NCBI RefSeq assembly: GCF_001921205.1
Contig: NZ_MSIE01000015.1
Coordinates: 112,680-176,679 of the forward strand
DNA length: 64,000 bases
Direction: 5' to 3'
DNA from: Actinophytocola xanthii
Lineage (GTDB): Bacteria; Actinomycetota; Actinomycetes; Mycobacteriales; Pseudonocardiaceae
Below the pieces are notes generated by a model that worked only from the letters and a program-made list of their open reading frames with translations, did not search any database and was not told where the DNA came from. Below are positions 36,080-44,754 of this stretch, piece by piece (the stretch's first letter is position 1; the number at the start of each line of letters is the position of its first letter). The position numbers were made by a program, and so were the translations under genes.

Positions 36080-36490
36080 TACCCGGAGTGCCCCCGGCCG
36101 CGACCCGGCGCCTCGAGACCGCCTGCCGGGGGCGAGCAACGTCCCGCACCACCGCCGCGCCCACGATGCGCGGCAGGAATTCGGCGCGCAGCAGCCACTG
36201 GTAGTGCCGCCGCTGTCCGCTCAGGCCCTTGAGCGCCAGCTCCGAGACGACGGAGTTGTGGAAGCGGATAAACGCAAGGTGCGTTTACGCGACTACGAGG
36301 CTCTCGTCGTTGCGCGAGTCCGGTATCAGTGGCTCGCGCCGGTCGGCCCTCCCGAGCTGCGCCTCGGTCCGATCCACGTCAGGCTGCGGGTCGACGAACA
36401 GACCGAGGTAGGTGAAGCCCTGGTCGGCTCGTCGACGAAGACCAGCGAGGCGGGGTGGGTGAGCAGGACCCGCAGCCAGCGGCGATTTCC
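36080..36490 (-). pseudogene. Haem-peroxidase-like relic
   Basis: On the minus strand LIPDSRNDESLVVA is followed by HLAFIRFHNSVVSELALKG and RRHYQWLLRAEFLPRIVGAA. The order DxRNDExLxxxxxHxAFIRFHN then YQWxxxxEFLPRxVG is the signature of animal-type haem peroxidases, but only about 130 codons of a protein that is usually several times longer survive, with an in-frame stop after LVVA. Confidence 0.55.
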
Positions 36491-36500
36491 ACCCCGTCGA

Positions 36501-37382
36501 TCAGGTCTCCACCTGGCGGGTGATGGTCGGCGGCGTCATCGCCCAGCGGATCGCGCTCACCAGGCCTCGGCCCGCGATCGTCACACCGGTTCGTTCCACC
36601 AGTGGGAGGTAGGGCAGTCGCAGTGGGCGGCGCCCCCATCTCGGCAGCAGGGCCACGGCCGACGCCGCCAGCACCGCGTAGGGCGGTCGCGCCGCCAGCG
36701 GTAGGGGTGGATTGAGCAGCAGGAACCTCGCGGTCTCGCGCGCCGCGGCGGTGCCGTGCAGCTCGGGACGGTAGGCGGCGAGCCGGTCGGCGAGCTCGGC
36801 CCGGGTTCTCGGTGGGTCGGGAACCCCCAGCGCCATGGCGACCCTCGCGGCGTCGGCGACGTACCCGTCGGCCGTCGAGTCATCGAGCCGGCCCGCGCCG
36901 TAGCGCTGGTAAGCGCGGAGGAAGCTGTCGACCTCGGCGATGTGTACCCACTCGAGCAGGTGTGGGTCGTCGGCGCGGTAGGGCGTGCCGTCCTCGGCCC
37001 GGCCGCGGACCCGGTGGTGGATCGCACGCACCCGGTCGACGGCGGACTGGGCGTGTTCGGCCGTGCCGAACGTGGTCTCGGCGAGGAACGTGCTGGTCCG
37101 CTGCAGTCGCCCCCACGGATCGCCCCGATACCCGGAGTGACCGGCGACGGCCGCCATCGCCAGCGGATGCAGCGACTGCAGCAGCAACGCGCGCAACCCG
37201 CCGACAAACATCGCGGCGTCCCCGTGCACGAGCCGTATCGGGCTGTCCGGCCCGAACCAGCGCGGCCCCGGCGTCTCGTGGATCCGGGCCCGGTTCACCG
37301 GCCCGTCGGGCCCGGCGACTCGGGCGAACAGACTCCGCCCGAGAGCTTCGCGGATCTTCGTCACCAGTTCATACTCGCCCAC
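36501..37382 (-). CDS. MpaB-family (DUF2236) oxygenase
   Basis: A 293-residue protein. Typical family segments are HGDAAMFVGGLRALLLQSLH followed by PLAMAAVAGHSGYRGDPWG and later LLEWVHIAEVDSFLRAYQRY, with His residues that ligate haem b in the related latex-clearing protein. The start is placed at GTG 37382, preceded by GGAGG; the frame is open further upstream but lacks a better site. Substrate unknown. The gene is followed by peroxidase debris and is divergent from the HPF gene. Confidence 0.85.
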   Translation of the reverse strand: MGEYELVTKIREALGRSLFARVAGPDGPVNRARIHETPGPRWFGPDSPIRLVHGDAAMFVGGLRALLLQSLHPLAMAAVAGHSGYRGDPWGRLQRTSTFLAETTFGTAEHAQSAVDRVRAIHHRVRGRAEDGTPYRADDPHLLEWVHIAEVDSFLRAYQRYGAGRLDDSTADGYVADAARVAMALGVPDPPRTRAELADRLAAYRPELHGTAAARETARFLLLNPPLPLAARPPYAVLAASAVALLPRWGRRPLRLPYLPLVERTGVTIAGRGLVSAIRWAMTPPTITRQVET

Positions 37383-37624
37383 GGCGACCTCCACCGCTCG
37401 ACGGCACTCCGGCCTTCTCGCGGTCGCCGGGCGGGCGGGTCGCGCTCCCGAGTGGCGCGACAGCCCGCGTACCGTCGACTGGCCGGCCCTGCCCGGTGTG
37501 GTCACCGAGCGGAACGGACGCGACGAGGCTGGTCGGTGCGCCGCCTGGAACCCACGCCGGTTTGGGCCGACCGTGGGGAGGGTATCGACGATGATCAACA
37601 CGTCCGACCCAGGGAGGATGACGA

Positions 37625-37981
37625 ATGCAGATCCAGGTCAACACCGACCACAGGGTCCACGGCGGCGAGGGCCTCGCCGCCTACGTGACGACGGACCTGA
37701 CGTCCGAGCTGTCCCGGTTCGACGGGTGGCTAACCCGGGTGGAAGTACACATCAGCGAGGACGGGACGGGTCATGGCGAGGACAAGCGCTGCGTGATCGA
37801 GGCGCGACCGGCGGGCGCGCAGGCAGTCGCGGTCACCCACCGTGCCGGATCGGTGGACGACGCCTACAGCGGCGCGGTCGCCAAGCTGGCGAAGGTGCTG
37901 GACAGCAAGTACTCCCGCGCGCACGACCACAAGGGCGGCGACACCGTCCGCCGCATGCCTCCCCCCGACGAGCCGACCTGA
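37625..37981 (+). CDS. Ribosome hibernation factor HPF/RaiA-family protein
   Basis: A 118-residue protein with the beta-alpha-beta-beta-beta-alpha pattern of short HPF/YfiA: MQIQVNTDHRVHGGEGLAAY, then RVEVHISEDGTG and VDDAYSGAVAKLAKVLDSKY. Short length means it lacks the C-terminal dimerisation domain of long HPF. Ribosome site GGGAGG precedes ATG 37625. It probably binds the 30S decoding site in stress. The 634-base stretch after it (37,982-38,615) contains the leader of the helicase gene and no other gene that I can support. Confidence 0.85.
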   Translation: MQIQVNTDHRVHGGEGLAAYVTTDLTSELSRFDGWLTRVEVHISEDGTGHGEDKRCVIEARPAGAQAVAVTHRAGSVDDAYSGAVAKLAKVLDSKYSRAHDHKGGDTVRRMPPPDEPT

Positions 37982-38615
37982 GAGGGGCCTGGGAACGGGT
38001 ACGGCGCGCCGTGCGGGTGGACGGATGCCCGTTTGCCGGCGCTGACGCCACTCGCCTGCGCCACGCGAACGACACCGGTTCGGGTCGCCAGTCCGGGTCT
38101 GCGTGATCAGTTCCGCACTGATTGCGCACTGCTCGCGCATGGGTTGCCGTGGATTCGATCTTGAGCAGTAGTTCGGTCCGAGGCGGTGCGGAGTTGTGCG
38201 TCAGTTTTGAAACCGGGGGACGTGGTCCTTCTCGTCCTTCGTCAGTACCGGTGTCTGGAACCCCTGAGCACCGCAGTGCGCCGTAGATGCGCCAACGTCC
38301 GCCTGCGATGACGGCACGTTTCTCGCTCGCGGGAGGTTCGTGCACGGTGGGGCCGCCGTCGACAACGGCGCCGGCCCGGGCGCCGGGCAGAGGACTGGGT
38401 CGCTGAGGCGGGTAGCATTCGTGCAGGTCGTTCCGGTTGGCGATGCCGCCGACCGCGATCCCGCCGGTGACGAGGTCTGTCCCGGACGTGTGCTCACGCC
38501 CGGCCAGGCCGGGCGGGTGCTGGTAGTAGTACGCCCCCCGCGTGATCGTGGGTGGGCGCATGACGATGCTGATCCACCGGGTGTTGCCGCAGCCGGGACC
38601 CGGAGGAGGACGACT

Positions 38616-40316
38616 ATGACCGCGAACACCGAGCAGGACGGGAGCGGGTTCGCCGAGCTCGCGCTGCGGCCCGAGCTCGTGCGGGCGCTGTCCCGCCTCG
38701 GTTACGAGGAGCCGACGCCCATCCAGCGCCTCGCCATCCCGTCCCTGCTGACCGGCCGTGACCTCGTCGGGCAGGCCGCGACCGGCACCGGCAAGACGGC
38801 GGCCTTCGCGCTTCCCGTGCTGCAGCGGATTCCCTGGCCACGTCGGGAGGCCGAGCCGTTCGCGTTGGTGCTGGTGCCGACGCGGGAGCTGGCGATCCAG
38901 GTCTCCGAGGCGATGCACCGCTACGGCCACGACCTGGGTGCGCGGGTCGTCCCCGTCTACGGCGGGCAGCCGATCGGCCGCCAGCTCGGGTCGCTCAGCC
39001 GGGGCGTGGACGTGGTGGTAGCGACCCCGGGCCGAGCGCTCGACCACATCGCCAGGGGGACGTTGCGCCTGACCGGCCTGGAGATGGTGGTGCTGGACGA
39101 GGCGGACGAGATGCTCGACATGGGGTTCGCCGAGGACATCGAGGCGATCCTCCAGGACACCCCCGAGAACCGGCAGACCCTGCTGTTCTCGGCGACGATG
39201 CCGGCCAGGATCAACGGGATGGTGCGCCGCCACCTGCGTGATCCGGCTCGGATCGAGCTCGGCCGGTCCGAGTCCACGAAGGACGAGGTCGCGCTGGTGC
39301 GGCAGAGCGCGTACGTCGTTCCACGCGGGCACAAGCCGGCCGCGCTCGGGCGGGTGCTGGACATCGAGGCGCCGACGGCCGCTGTCGTGTTCTGCCGCAC
39401 CCGCGAGGCGGTCGACCAGCTGACCGAGGCGTTGAACGGGCGTGGCTACCGCGCGGAAGGACTGCACGGAGGGTTGGACCAGCAGCAGCGCGACCGGGTG
39501 GTCGGACGGCTGCGGGCGGGCACGCTCGACCTCGTCGTGGCGACCGACCTGGCCGCCAGGGGGCTGGACATCGAGCAACTCACCCACGTCGTGAACTACG
39601 ACGTGCCGAACGCGCCGGAGTCCTATGTGCATCGGGTCGGGCGGGTCGGTCGAGCGGGCCGGGAGGGTGTCGCCATCACCCTCGCCGAGCCCCGGGAGCA
39701 CCGGATGATCAAGACGATCGAGCGGGTGACCGGCAGGCGGATTCCCGTCGAGAAGCTGCCCACCGTCGCCGACCTGCGCTCCCGCCGGCTGGAGCTGACC
39801 CGCGCCGCGCTCCGGGAGAGCCTCCTCGAGGACAACCTGGACCGCTTCCGCGCGGTGGTGGAGCTGCTCGCCGAGGAGTTCGACATCATGGAGGTGGCGC
39901 TCGCGGCCGTGAAGCTGGCGCACGAGGCGAGCGGCGCCGCCGTCGACGAGGAGGACATCCCCGAGGTCGCCCCGCCCTCGGACGAACGCACCGGCCGCCG
40001 GGTGTCCGCCGGCCGCGAGAAGGATCGCGGCAGGGCTGTGCGTGAGGGCATGACCCGGTTGTTCGTCGGGACCGGGCGTGCCGCGGGCGTGCGGCCGCAG
40101 GACCTGGTCGGCGCGATCGCCGGGGAGTCGCGGCTGACCGGCCGCGACATCGGCGGCATCGAGATCGCCGACCGCTTCTCGCTGGTCGAGGTACCGGAGA
40201 CCGCCGCCGACGAGGTGGTGGCCGCGCTCCGCGGGGTCAGCATCAAGGGGCGGCGGACGACCGTTCGGCGGGAGCGCTACCAGTCCTTCCCCCGCGCGAA
40301 ATCGCGCCGCGACTGA
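38616..40316 (+). CDS. DEAD-box RNA helicase (DeaD/CsdA-type)
   Basis: A 566-residue helicase. Motifs in order: Q motif PTPIQRLAIP, I ATGTGKTAAFALP, Ia PTRELAIQ, II VLDEADEMLD, III SATMP, V TDLAARGLDI, VI HRVGRVGRAGREG. The C-terminal DbpA-like RNA-binding domain is visible as DLVGAIAGESRLTGRDIGGI and SLVEVPETAADEVVAALRG. ATG 38616 is preceded by CGGAGGAGG. The unusually long upstream gap suggests a regulated 5' leader, as for cold-shock helicases, but I see no named RNA element. Likely role: RNA remodelling and ribosome assembly. Confidence 0.95.
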   Translation: MTANTEQDGSGFAELALRPELVRALSRLGYEEPTPIQRLAIPSLLTGRDLVGQAATGTGKTAAFALPVLQRIPWPRREAEPFALVLVPTRELAIQVSEAMHRYGHDLGARVVPVYGGQPIGRQLGSLSRGVDVVVATPGRALDHIARGTLRLTGLEMVVLDEADEMLDMGFAEDIEAILQDTPENRQTLLFSATMPARINGMVRRHLRDPARIELGRSESTKDEVALVRQSAYVVPRGHKPAALGRVLDIEAPTAAVVFCRTREAVDQLTEALNGRGYRAEGLHGGLDQQQRDRVVGRLRAGTLDLVVATDLAARGLDIEQLTHVVNYDVPNAPESYVHRVGRVGRAGREGVAITLAEPREHRMIKTIERVTGRRIPVEKLPTVADLRSRRLELTRAALRESLLEDNLDRFRAVVELLAEEFDIMEVALAAVKLAHEASGAAVDEEDIPEVAPPSDERTGRRVSAGREKDRGRAVREGMTRLFVGTGRAAGVRPQDLVGAIAGESRLTGRDIGGIEIADRFSLVEVPETAADEVVAALRGVSIKGRRTTVRRERYQSFPRAKSRRD

Positions 40317-40344
40317 CCGATCGCCCGCGGACCGGCGGGATTGG

Positions 40345-40626
40345 GCACGGTGAGTGATGACATCTGATCCTGTGAGTCCAGGTAGGCGGGAGTCGAAGCC
40401 TGCGCGGGTGCTGTCGCCGGAGCAGGTCGCCGCGGCGCCATCGGAGTACCAGCCCGCACCGGCGGGCGGCCACCGACCCGAAGGACATCTGCCCGGAGAC
40501 CGACCGGCCCCTCTGGGCCACGACCGCGCCCGGGTCCTGCTCGGCGAACACGCCGACGGGGCTGGAGCTGCATCAGCTGCGGCACGGCGCGGTCAGCCGC
40601 CTCGGCGATGCCAACATCCTAGTTAG
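40345..40626 (+). pseudogene. Tyrosine recombinase C-terminal relic
   Basis: Near 40,565-40,625 one frame reads ELHQLRHGAVSRLGDANI, the box II HxLRH motif region of tyrosine integrases. Upstream, DICPETDRPLWATTAPGSC also fits the end of an integrase insert. The catalytic Arg and Tyr boxes on either side are missing. Confidence 0.6.
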
Positions 40627-40849
40627 ACCAGAGATACAAGGGCCGGCCCTGCCGGCTCGCGTCGGACGGGCGCCCCATCCCGGGGTTGTGGCCCGCGGCT
40701 GTGACCGATGCCGAAACGAGCACTTGGCGTGCCAGTGCGTGACGCTCGCCGGGCGTGAGGCTGTCGGCCTCGGCGAGCAGCGGGGTTGAGGAACGCGGCG
40801 CGGTGCGCTCGGCGAGCTCAGCCCGGGGCCTGGGCACTCTGGTTGCCAC
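40619..40849 (-). CDS. Small hypothetical, doubtful
   Basis: A 76-codon minus-strand frame containing LTPGERHALARQVLVSASVT and a Pro/Arg-rich N-terminus. I recognise no family. It overlaps the end of the integrase relic, so it may be a chance frame or another fragment. Confidence 0.2.
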   Translation of the reverse strand: MATRVPRPRAELAERTAPRSSTPLLAEADSLTPGERHALARQVLVSASVTAAGHNPGMGRPSDASRQGRPLYLWSN

Positions 40850-40948
40850 TCAGGGCTAGTCGAGACACCGCCGCATCAGCTGGTCTACCCGCCTCATCGG
40901 TTCGACACACGGTGTTCCGCGGCGGAACCGACTATCTGGTGATCGGCT

Positions 40949-41164
40949 ATGTTCGATGGCAGTGGGAGCCGAGGGGGAGGGGAAGACGCGGTGGGGTGTC
41001 GGGACTGCAGGACATGCACCATGTCGAAGGTGGTTAGGGGCATGCGTGGCCTGTTGCTGGTCTGGTGGGTGTGGTTTCCCAAGCTGTTCATGCGCAACTG
41101 TCCGCAGTGCGGTCACACTCTCCGTCGTCACCGTTACCGCGAGGATGGGTCGTTTCGGGACTGA
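40949..41164 (+). CDS. Small zinc-ribbon protein with one hydrophobic helix
   Basis: A 71-residue protein. It has CRDCRTC near the N-terminus, a short hydrophobic helix MRGLLLVWWVWFPKLFM and a C-terminal RNCPQCGHTLRRHR with a GSF ending. Short proteins combining a helix and a CPxCGH ribbon are widespread in actinomycetes and have no known function. The start is the first ATG of the frame; an internal ATG (MSKVV) is possible. Confidence 0.5.
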   Translation: MFDGSGSRGGGEDAVGCRDCRTCTMSKVVRGMRGLLLVWWVWFPKLFMRNCPQCGHTLRRHRYREDGSFRD

Positions 41165-41439
41165 CCGGTCGTCGGGGGCGGGGTCGATGTCGGTGGTGAC
41201 GATGGTGAGTACGTGCGAGATTTGATCTCCTTCGAGCGAAGCGATCCGATGCGGTCGGCGAAGGCCTGCGACTCATGGGAGCACTCGCCGAGGCGTTCCC
41301 ACAGGTGGTCATCGGCTACTGCCACGTCCGCCGTTTCTGTCGGGACAACTGACAGATTGAAGCGACTGGGATCGTGCGGACCAAACGGCACCACCAGTCG
41401 GCTTTGGAGGAGCTTGTCGCGCTCACGGGCATCACTCAT
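41134..41439 (-). CDS. Hypothetical protein
   Basis: A 101-residue frame with a GGAGAA site six bases before ATG 41439. The N-terminus RDKLLQSRLVVPFGPHDPSR and ADDHLWERLGECSHESQAFA looks like folded protein, but the last 35 residues are Pro/Ser-rich and may be non-native. Family not recognised. It overlaps the zinc-ribbon gene tail by 31 bases and abuts a recombinase relic. Confidence 0.4.
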   Translation of the reverse strand: MSDARERDKLLQSRLVVPFGPHDPSRFNLSVVPTETADVAVADDHLWERLGECSHESQAFADRIGSLRSKEIKSRTYSPSSPPTSTPPPTTGQSRNDPSSR

Positions 41440-41460
41440 CGGACTTCTCCGAATCGCGCA

Positions 41461-42021
41461 GTGCGTACACCCGGTGTTGGCTGATCATCCGCCGGTGGTG
41501 TATCTGCGGGAGAGCACGATTCGGGACGCGGTGAACAGCTGGTTCGGGGAGCTGTTTGACCGTGACAACCTGGACCGTACGGTGGCCGCGCTCGTGGCGT
41601 CCCGGGACGGGGCGAGACGGAAGCGGGACGGGGGAGAGGCCGCGTGTAAGCGGCTCTCCGATGCCGAGTCGCGGTTGAGGAGGTTCCAGGCGGCGATCGC
41701 TGCTGGGGTGGACGCGACGGCGCTGGTGGAGGTGATCAACGCGGCTCAGGCCGAGCGGGCAGCGGCCCAAGCAGAGATCATCAACGCGCCAGCGTCGGAC
41801 CTCATGGACGAGGCCGAGGTATACGCGGGGATCGACATGCTCGGCGATGTCGCGGCCAAGCTCAGGATGTGTCAGGGGAGGGGCTCGCGGAGCTGTACGC
41901 AGGGGCGGACCTGCAGGTCCTCTATGAGCCGGAGGCGCTCACCGCGGAGATTTCCATGCGGGTGAATAGTGTGCGTGTCCGAGGACGGACTCGCGTATTA
42001 TCCCTACGCCTTCAACTGTAG
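41461..42021 (+). pseudogene. Serine recombinase C-terminal relic (copy B)
   Basis: Starts within the recombinase with DHPPVVYLRESTIRDAVNSW, then LFDRDNLDRTVAALVASRDG, RLSDAESRLRRFQAAIAAGV and ALVEVINAAQAERAAAQAEI. A frameshift near 41,860 moves GLAELYAGADLQVLYEPEAL to another frame, and the end reads VRVRGRTRVLSLRLQL. It is longer than copy A (19,823-20,215) but closely similar over the shared part. The catalytic and zinc-ribbon domains are missing. Confidence 0.8.
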
Positions 42022-42078
42022 TTCTGATCGCACCACGGCGGGGAGCGGAAGTCCTCCCCGGCGGCGCCGCCGGTCAGG

Positions 42079-42480
42079 TCACCAGGTCGTCGCGATGTAG
42101 GTGGTGTCGAGGTACTCGTCGATTCCGTCGAAGCCGCCCTCGCGGCCGAGACCGGACTGCTTGACGCCGCCGAACGGCGCGGCAGGGTCGGACACCACCC
42201 CCGGTTGAGACCGACCATGCCGACCTCCAGCCGTTCCGCGACGCGGAGACCGCGGGACAGATCGCGGGTGTAGACGTAGACCGCCAGCCCCAGCTCTGTG
42301 GCATTGGCGACCGCGACCGCGTCGTCCCCGGCGATCGGGATGATCGGGGCCACGGGACCGAACACCTCCTCGGTGGCCAGGGCGCTGTCCCTCGGCACCC
42401 CCGTGAGCACCGTCGCCGGGTAGTAGAACCCCGGGCAGTCGATCCGGTGGCCGCCCAACACCAGTTCCGCCCCGGCCCGT
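42079..42480 (-). pseudogene. Aldehyde dehydrogenase C-terminal relic
   Basis: The minus strand reads [40 protein letters not shown] and [13 protein letters not shown], then shifts frame to [20 protein letters not shown] and [12 protein letters not shown]. These are the last third of a succinate-semialdehyde-dehydrogenase-like enzyme (EEVFGPV and PFGGxKxSGxGRE motifs). The catalytic Cys/Glu region is absent; a different relic is fused at 42,480. Confidence 0.75.
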
Positions 42481-42489
42481 TTTCAGCTC

Positions 42490-43100
42490 CGTCACGAGCC
42501 TCGCGGTGTGCTCGCTCCAGCTGTCCGGGTTGTTGTTGATGAACACGGCCGACGGGGTGTCGCCGCGGGCGATGTCTGCCAGTTCCTGGGCCGCCGGTTC
42601 GGCCATGCCCGTACAGGCGAGCCAGCGCAGGTCTCCCGTGAAGCGTCCCAGGAGCCCCGTGCAGGTGTGGGGGCGGTTCTCCCTGGAATCGGTGGGCAGG
42701 TGGCCGTGGTGCCGTCGCACACCATGAGCGGGTCCGGCAGGCCGTCCTCGCCCGGGGTGTGGAGTTCGTGTCCCGAACCCGCGGTCACCCGCGCCCACTC
42801 GGCGACGGTGGCCTGCCTCGGTCTCCGCGGTCAGGCGCAGGTTGTAGGTGACGTTCTCCGAGTCCATGGCGGGCCACGGCGCCTGCAGTTGCGCGAATGC
42901 CTGCTCGATGTTGCCGATGCGGAGCACCTGCCCGGCGTCGGAGTAGAACTGGAGAGTGGTGCCCGGCGGGATGGCCACCACACCCATCCCGTCGTTGTAC
43001 TGACCGTCGGCCGTCGGATCCAACGCCTGGCGAGTGCGAGTCTCCCCGAATTCCCTCGTTGTGCGCCGGATTGTGCGTGGCAGGGGCGGGAATTGTCGCG
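42490..43100 (-). pseudogene. Putative adhesin-like (Stu0660-type) relic
   Basis: The frame gives [40 protein letters not shown] and [13 protein letters not shown]; after a shift come [20 protein letters not shown] and [20 protein letters not shown]. The combination of PxGTTLxFYSDAGQ with a final LxWLACTG resembles a domain annotated as a putative adhesin in actinobacterial secreted proteins. I recall this family imperfectly. At least one frameshift and a fusion to the dehydrogenase fragment make it dead. Confidence 0.45.
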
Positions 43101-43162
43101 GTCGTGCCCCCCGCTCGGCGCCGTCACATCTTCTGAGTTTCTCGCCCGCCACGCCGACGCGG

Positions 43163-44167
43163 TCAGTACGGCCAGCCGGGCACGTTCAGGTGAACGGTGT
43201 AGAGCCCGAAGTTCCCGGTGTTGCCGCCGCTGGACGGCGTTCCCGACGTGATGTACAGAGTGCGGCGGTCCGGGCCGCCGAACGCGAGGTTGGTGGCGTT
43301 GCGGCCCGCTGAGATCGTGCCGAGGGACTGGCCGTCCGGGGAGAACACGTGGACCTTCCCGTCGCCGAAGGTCGTCTGGTAGACGTTGCCAGCGCAGTCG
43401 ATCGTGCCGCCGTCGGTGCCGCCGAGTGGTGTGAAGTCGCTACGCGGGCCCGTGCTGCCGTCCGCGTTGACGGGATACCGGTAGATCCTGCCCGAGGCGT
43501 TTCCGCCGACATAGAGCGTCCGGCCGTCCGGGGACAGCTCGATCCCGTTCGGCTGGCGGATCGTGTCGTCGATCAGTGTGACCACACCGTTGGTGACGCG
43601 GAACACGCCGGTCCTGCCCGACATCTGGTCCGGACGGTTCCCGCGCTGGAAGTTGGGGTCGGTGAAGTAGACCGTTCCGTTGGCGGCCACGGTGACGTCA
43701 TTGGGCGAGTTGAACAAGCGCCCCTGGTAGGTGGCCGCGATCGTCGTCCGCGTGCCGGTCGCGAGGTCGTACGAGGACACGCTCCGCTGGTCGTGGGTCG
43801 CCGCGACGACGGAAGTACCGTCCGCGCTGATCGCCAGTCCGTTGCTGCCCGCGTTCCTGATGACCGTGGTGAAGGTGTTCGTCGCCGGGGTGTACCGCAG
43901 GATGTCGGCGGGCTGAACGTTCTGGGCGCCGGTGCCGTCGTACATGTTGGACATCAAGAGGGTCTGTGTCGCGGCGTCCCAGGTCGGGCCTTCCAGGAAG
44001 TTGAACCCGCCGCCGACCTTGGTCGCGGTCAGGGCGGGGGAGGGCAGCGGACTGCCGAAGGGGCCGCCGGGGCAGGGTCCGTCGGCCACCGAGGCGGAGG
44101 CGTCGGGGAGAGCGAGACCCGCCACGGCGAGGACGGCCACAGCCACGGCTGCCGTTCGCGGTTTCAC
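43163..44167 (-). CDS. Secreted SMP-30/gluconolactonase-like beta-propeller
   Basis: A 334-residue exported protein. GTG 44167 follows GAGGAGG; the signal peptide is [19 protein letters not shown]. The six-bladed propeller has [40 protein letters not shown] and [20 protein letters not shown], matching metal-ligand positions (Glu, Asn, Asp) of the SMP-30/gluconolactonase/LRE-like fold. It is probably a lactonase or related hydrolase acting outside the cell. A perfect CebR-type operator sits 38 bases upstream, suggesting induction by a cello-oligosaccharide or related sugar. Confidence 0.88.
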   Translation of the reverse strand: MKPRTAAVAVAVLAVAGLALPDASASVADGPCPGGPFGSPLPSPALTATKVGGGFNFLEGPTWDAATQTLLMSNMYDGTGAQNVQPADILRYTPATNTFTTVIRNAGSNGLAISADGTSVVAATHDQRSVSSYDLATGTRTTIAATYQGRLFNSPNDVTVAANGTVYFTDPNFQRGNRPDQMSGRTGVFRVTNGVVTLIDDTIRQPNGIELSPDGRTLYVGGNASGRIYRYPVNADGSTGPRSDFTPLGGTDGGTIDCAGNVYQTTFGDGKVHVFSPDGQSLGTISAGRNATNLAFGGPDRRTLYITSGTPSSGGNTGNFGLYTVHLNVPGWPY

Positions 44168-44204
44168 TGCACGTATCCTCCTCGTCGAGATTGCTGGAGC
44201 TGTT

Positions 44205-44218
44205 TGGGAGCGCTCCCA
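44205..44218. promoter_or_regulatory. CebR-type operator
   Basis: TGGGAGCGCTCCCA is a perfect 14-base palindrome identical to the consensus recognised by CebR, the LacI-family cellobiose/cellotriose repressor of Streptomyces. It lies 38-51 bases upstream of the SMP-30-like gene on the opposite strand. Confidence 0.85.
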
Positions 44219-44479
44219 GTGCGATGATATCGAACGCGGCGTGCAATGGGAACCCACGATGTGACAGCGCGTGATAAGTCTGGCGCATTCCGTGACCGCG
44301 AGCCGGCCAGCGCCGGTCAGTCCTCGTCAACGACACCTCGTCGACGAGGAAAGCATGGCGTTCTCCTCGTTCCCGATGTGCCGGTCAGCGTGCTACGACG
44401 GCGTGCTGGTGGAACAGAACCAGCGCACCCCCGTGGCAGTCCTCGCCCTCGTGGTCGTGCCGTCGTCGCGGCGGATGGC

Positions 44480-44745
44480 GGCGAGGATCAGCGCCATCTG
44501 AGCCGAGACTCCGTTGACGCGGTTGTAGTACAGCGCCGCGCACTCGTTGACGTCGATTGTGCGTTCTCGCCGGCCGGCACATCGGAAATCGAGTCGGCGG
44601 AGGAGTTCACGCAGGTGCCGTTGCTGCGCAGGTCGCGCGCTGCCCGGCGGGATGCGGGGTCGGCCACGCTGCCGAAGCCGACGTACACCAGTGGTGGGCC
44701 GGCGTCGAGGAACTCGAAGGAATGCTGCCCCCGGCCGGTAACCGA
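44480..44745 (-). pseudogene. Glycosyltransferase (UGT/MGT-type) relic fused to unknown tail
   Basis: FEFLDAGPPLVYVGFGSVAD on the minus strand matches the linker strand of macrolide-type GT1 glycosyltransferases (LxxGPPPVYVGFGS). Immediately after, the sequence departs from the family. In another frame NGTIDV-like DVNECAALYYNRVNGVSAQM and ALILAAIRRDDGTTTR follow, perhaps from a secreted protein. Only short pieces remain; no other gene is seen in 44,219-44,480. Confidence 0.45.
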
Positions 44746-44754
44746 GGCGCCTGG

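Noticed and set aside
37982..38615. Riboswitch or structured RNA in the long helicase leader
   Set aside because: I could not find a conserved aptamer signature or a convincing expression-platform hairpin by eye. A covariance-model search would be needed to say more.
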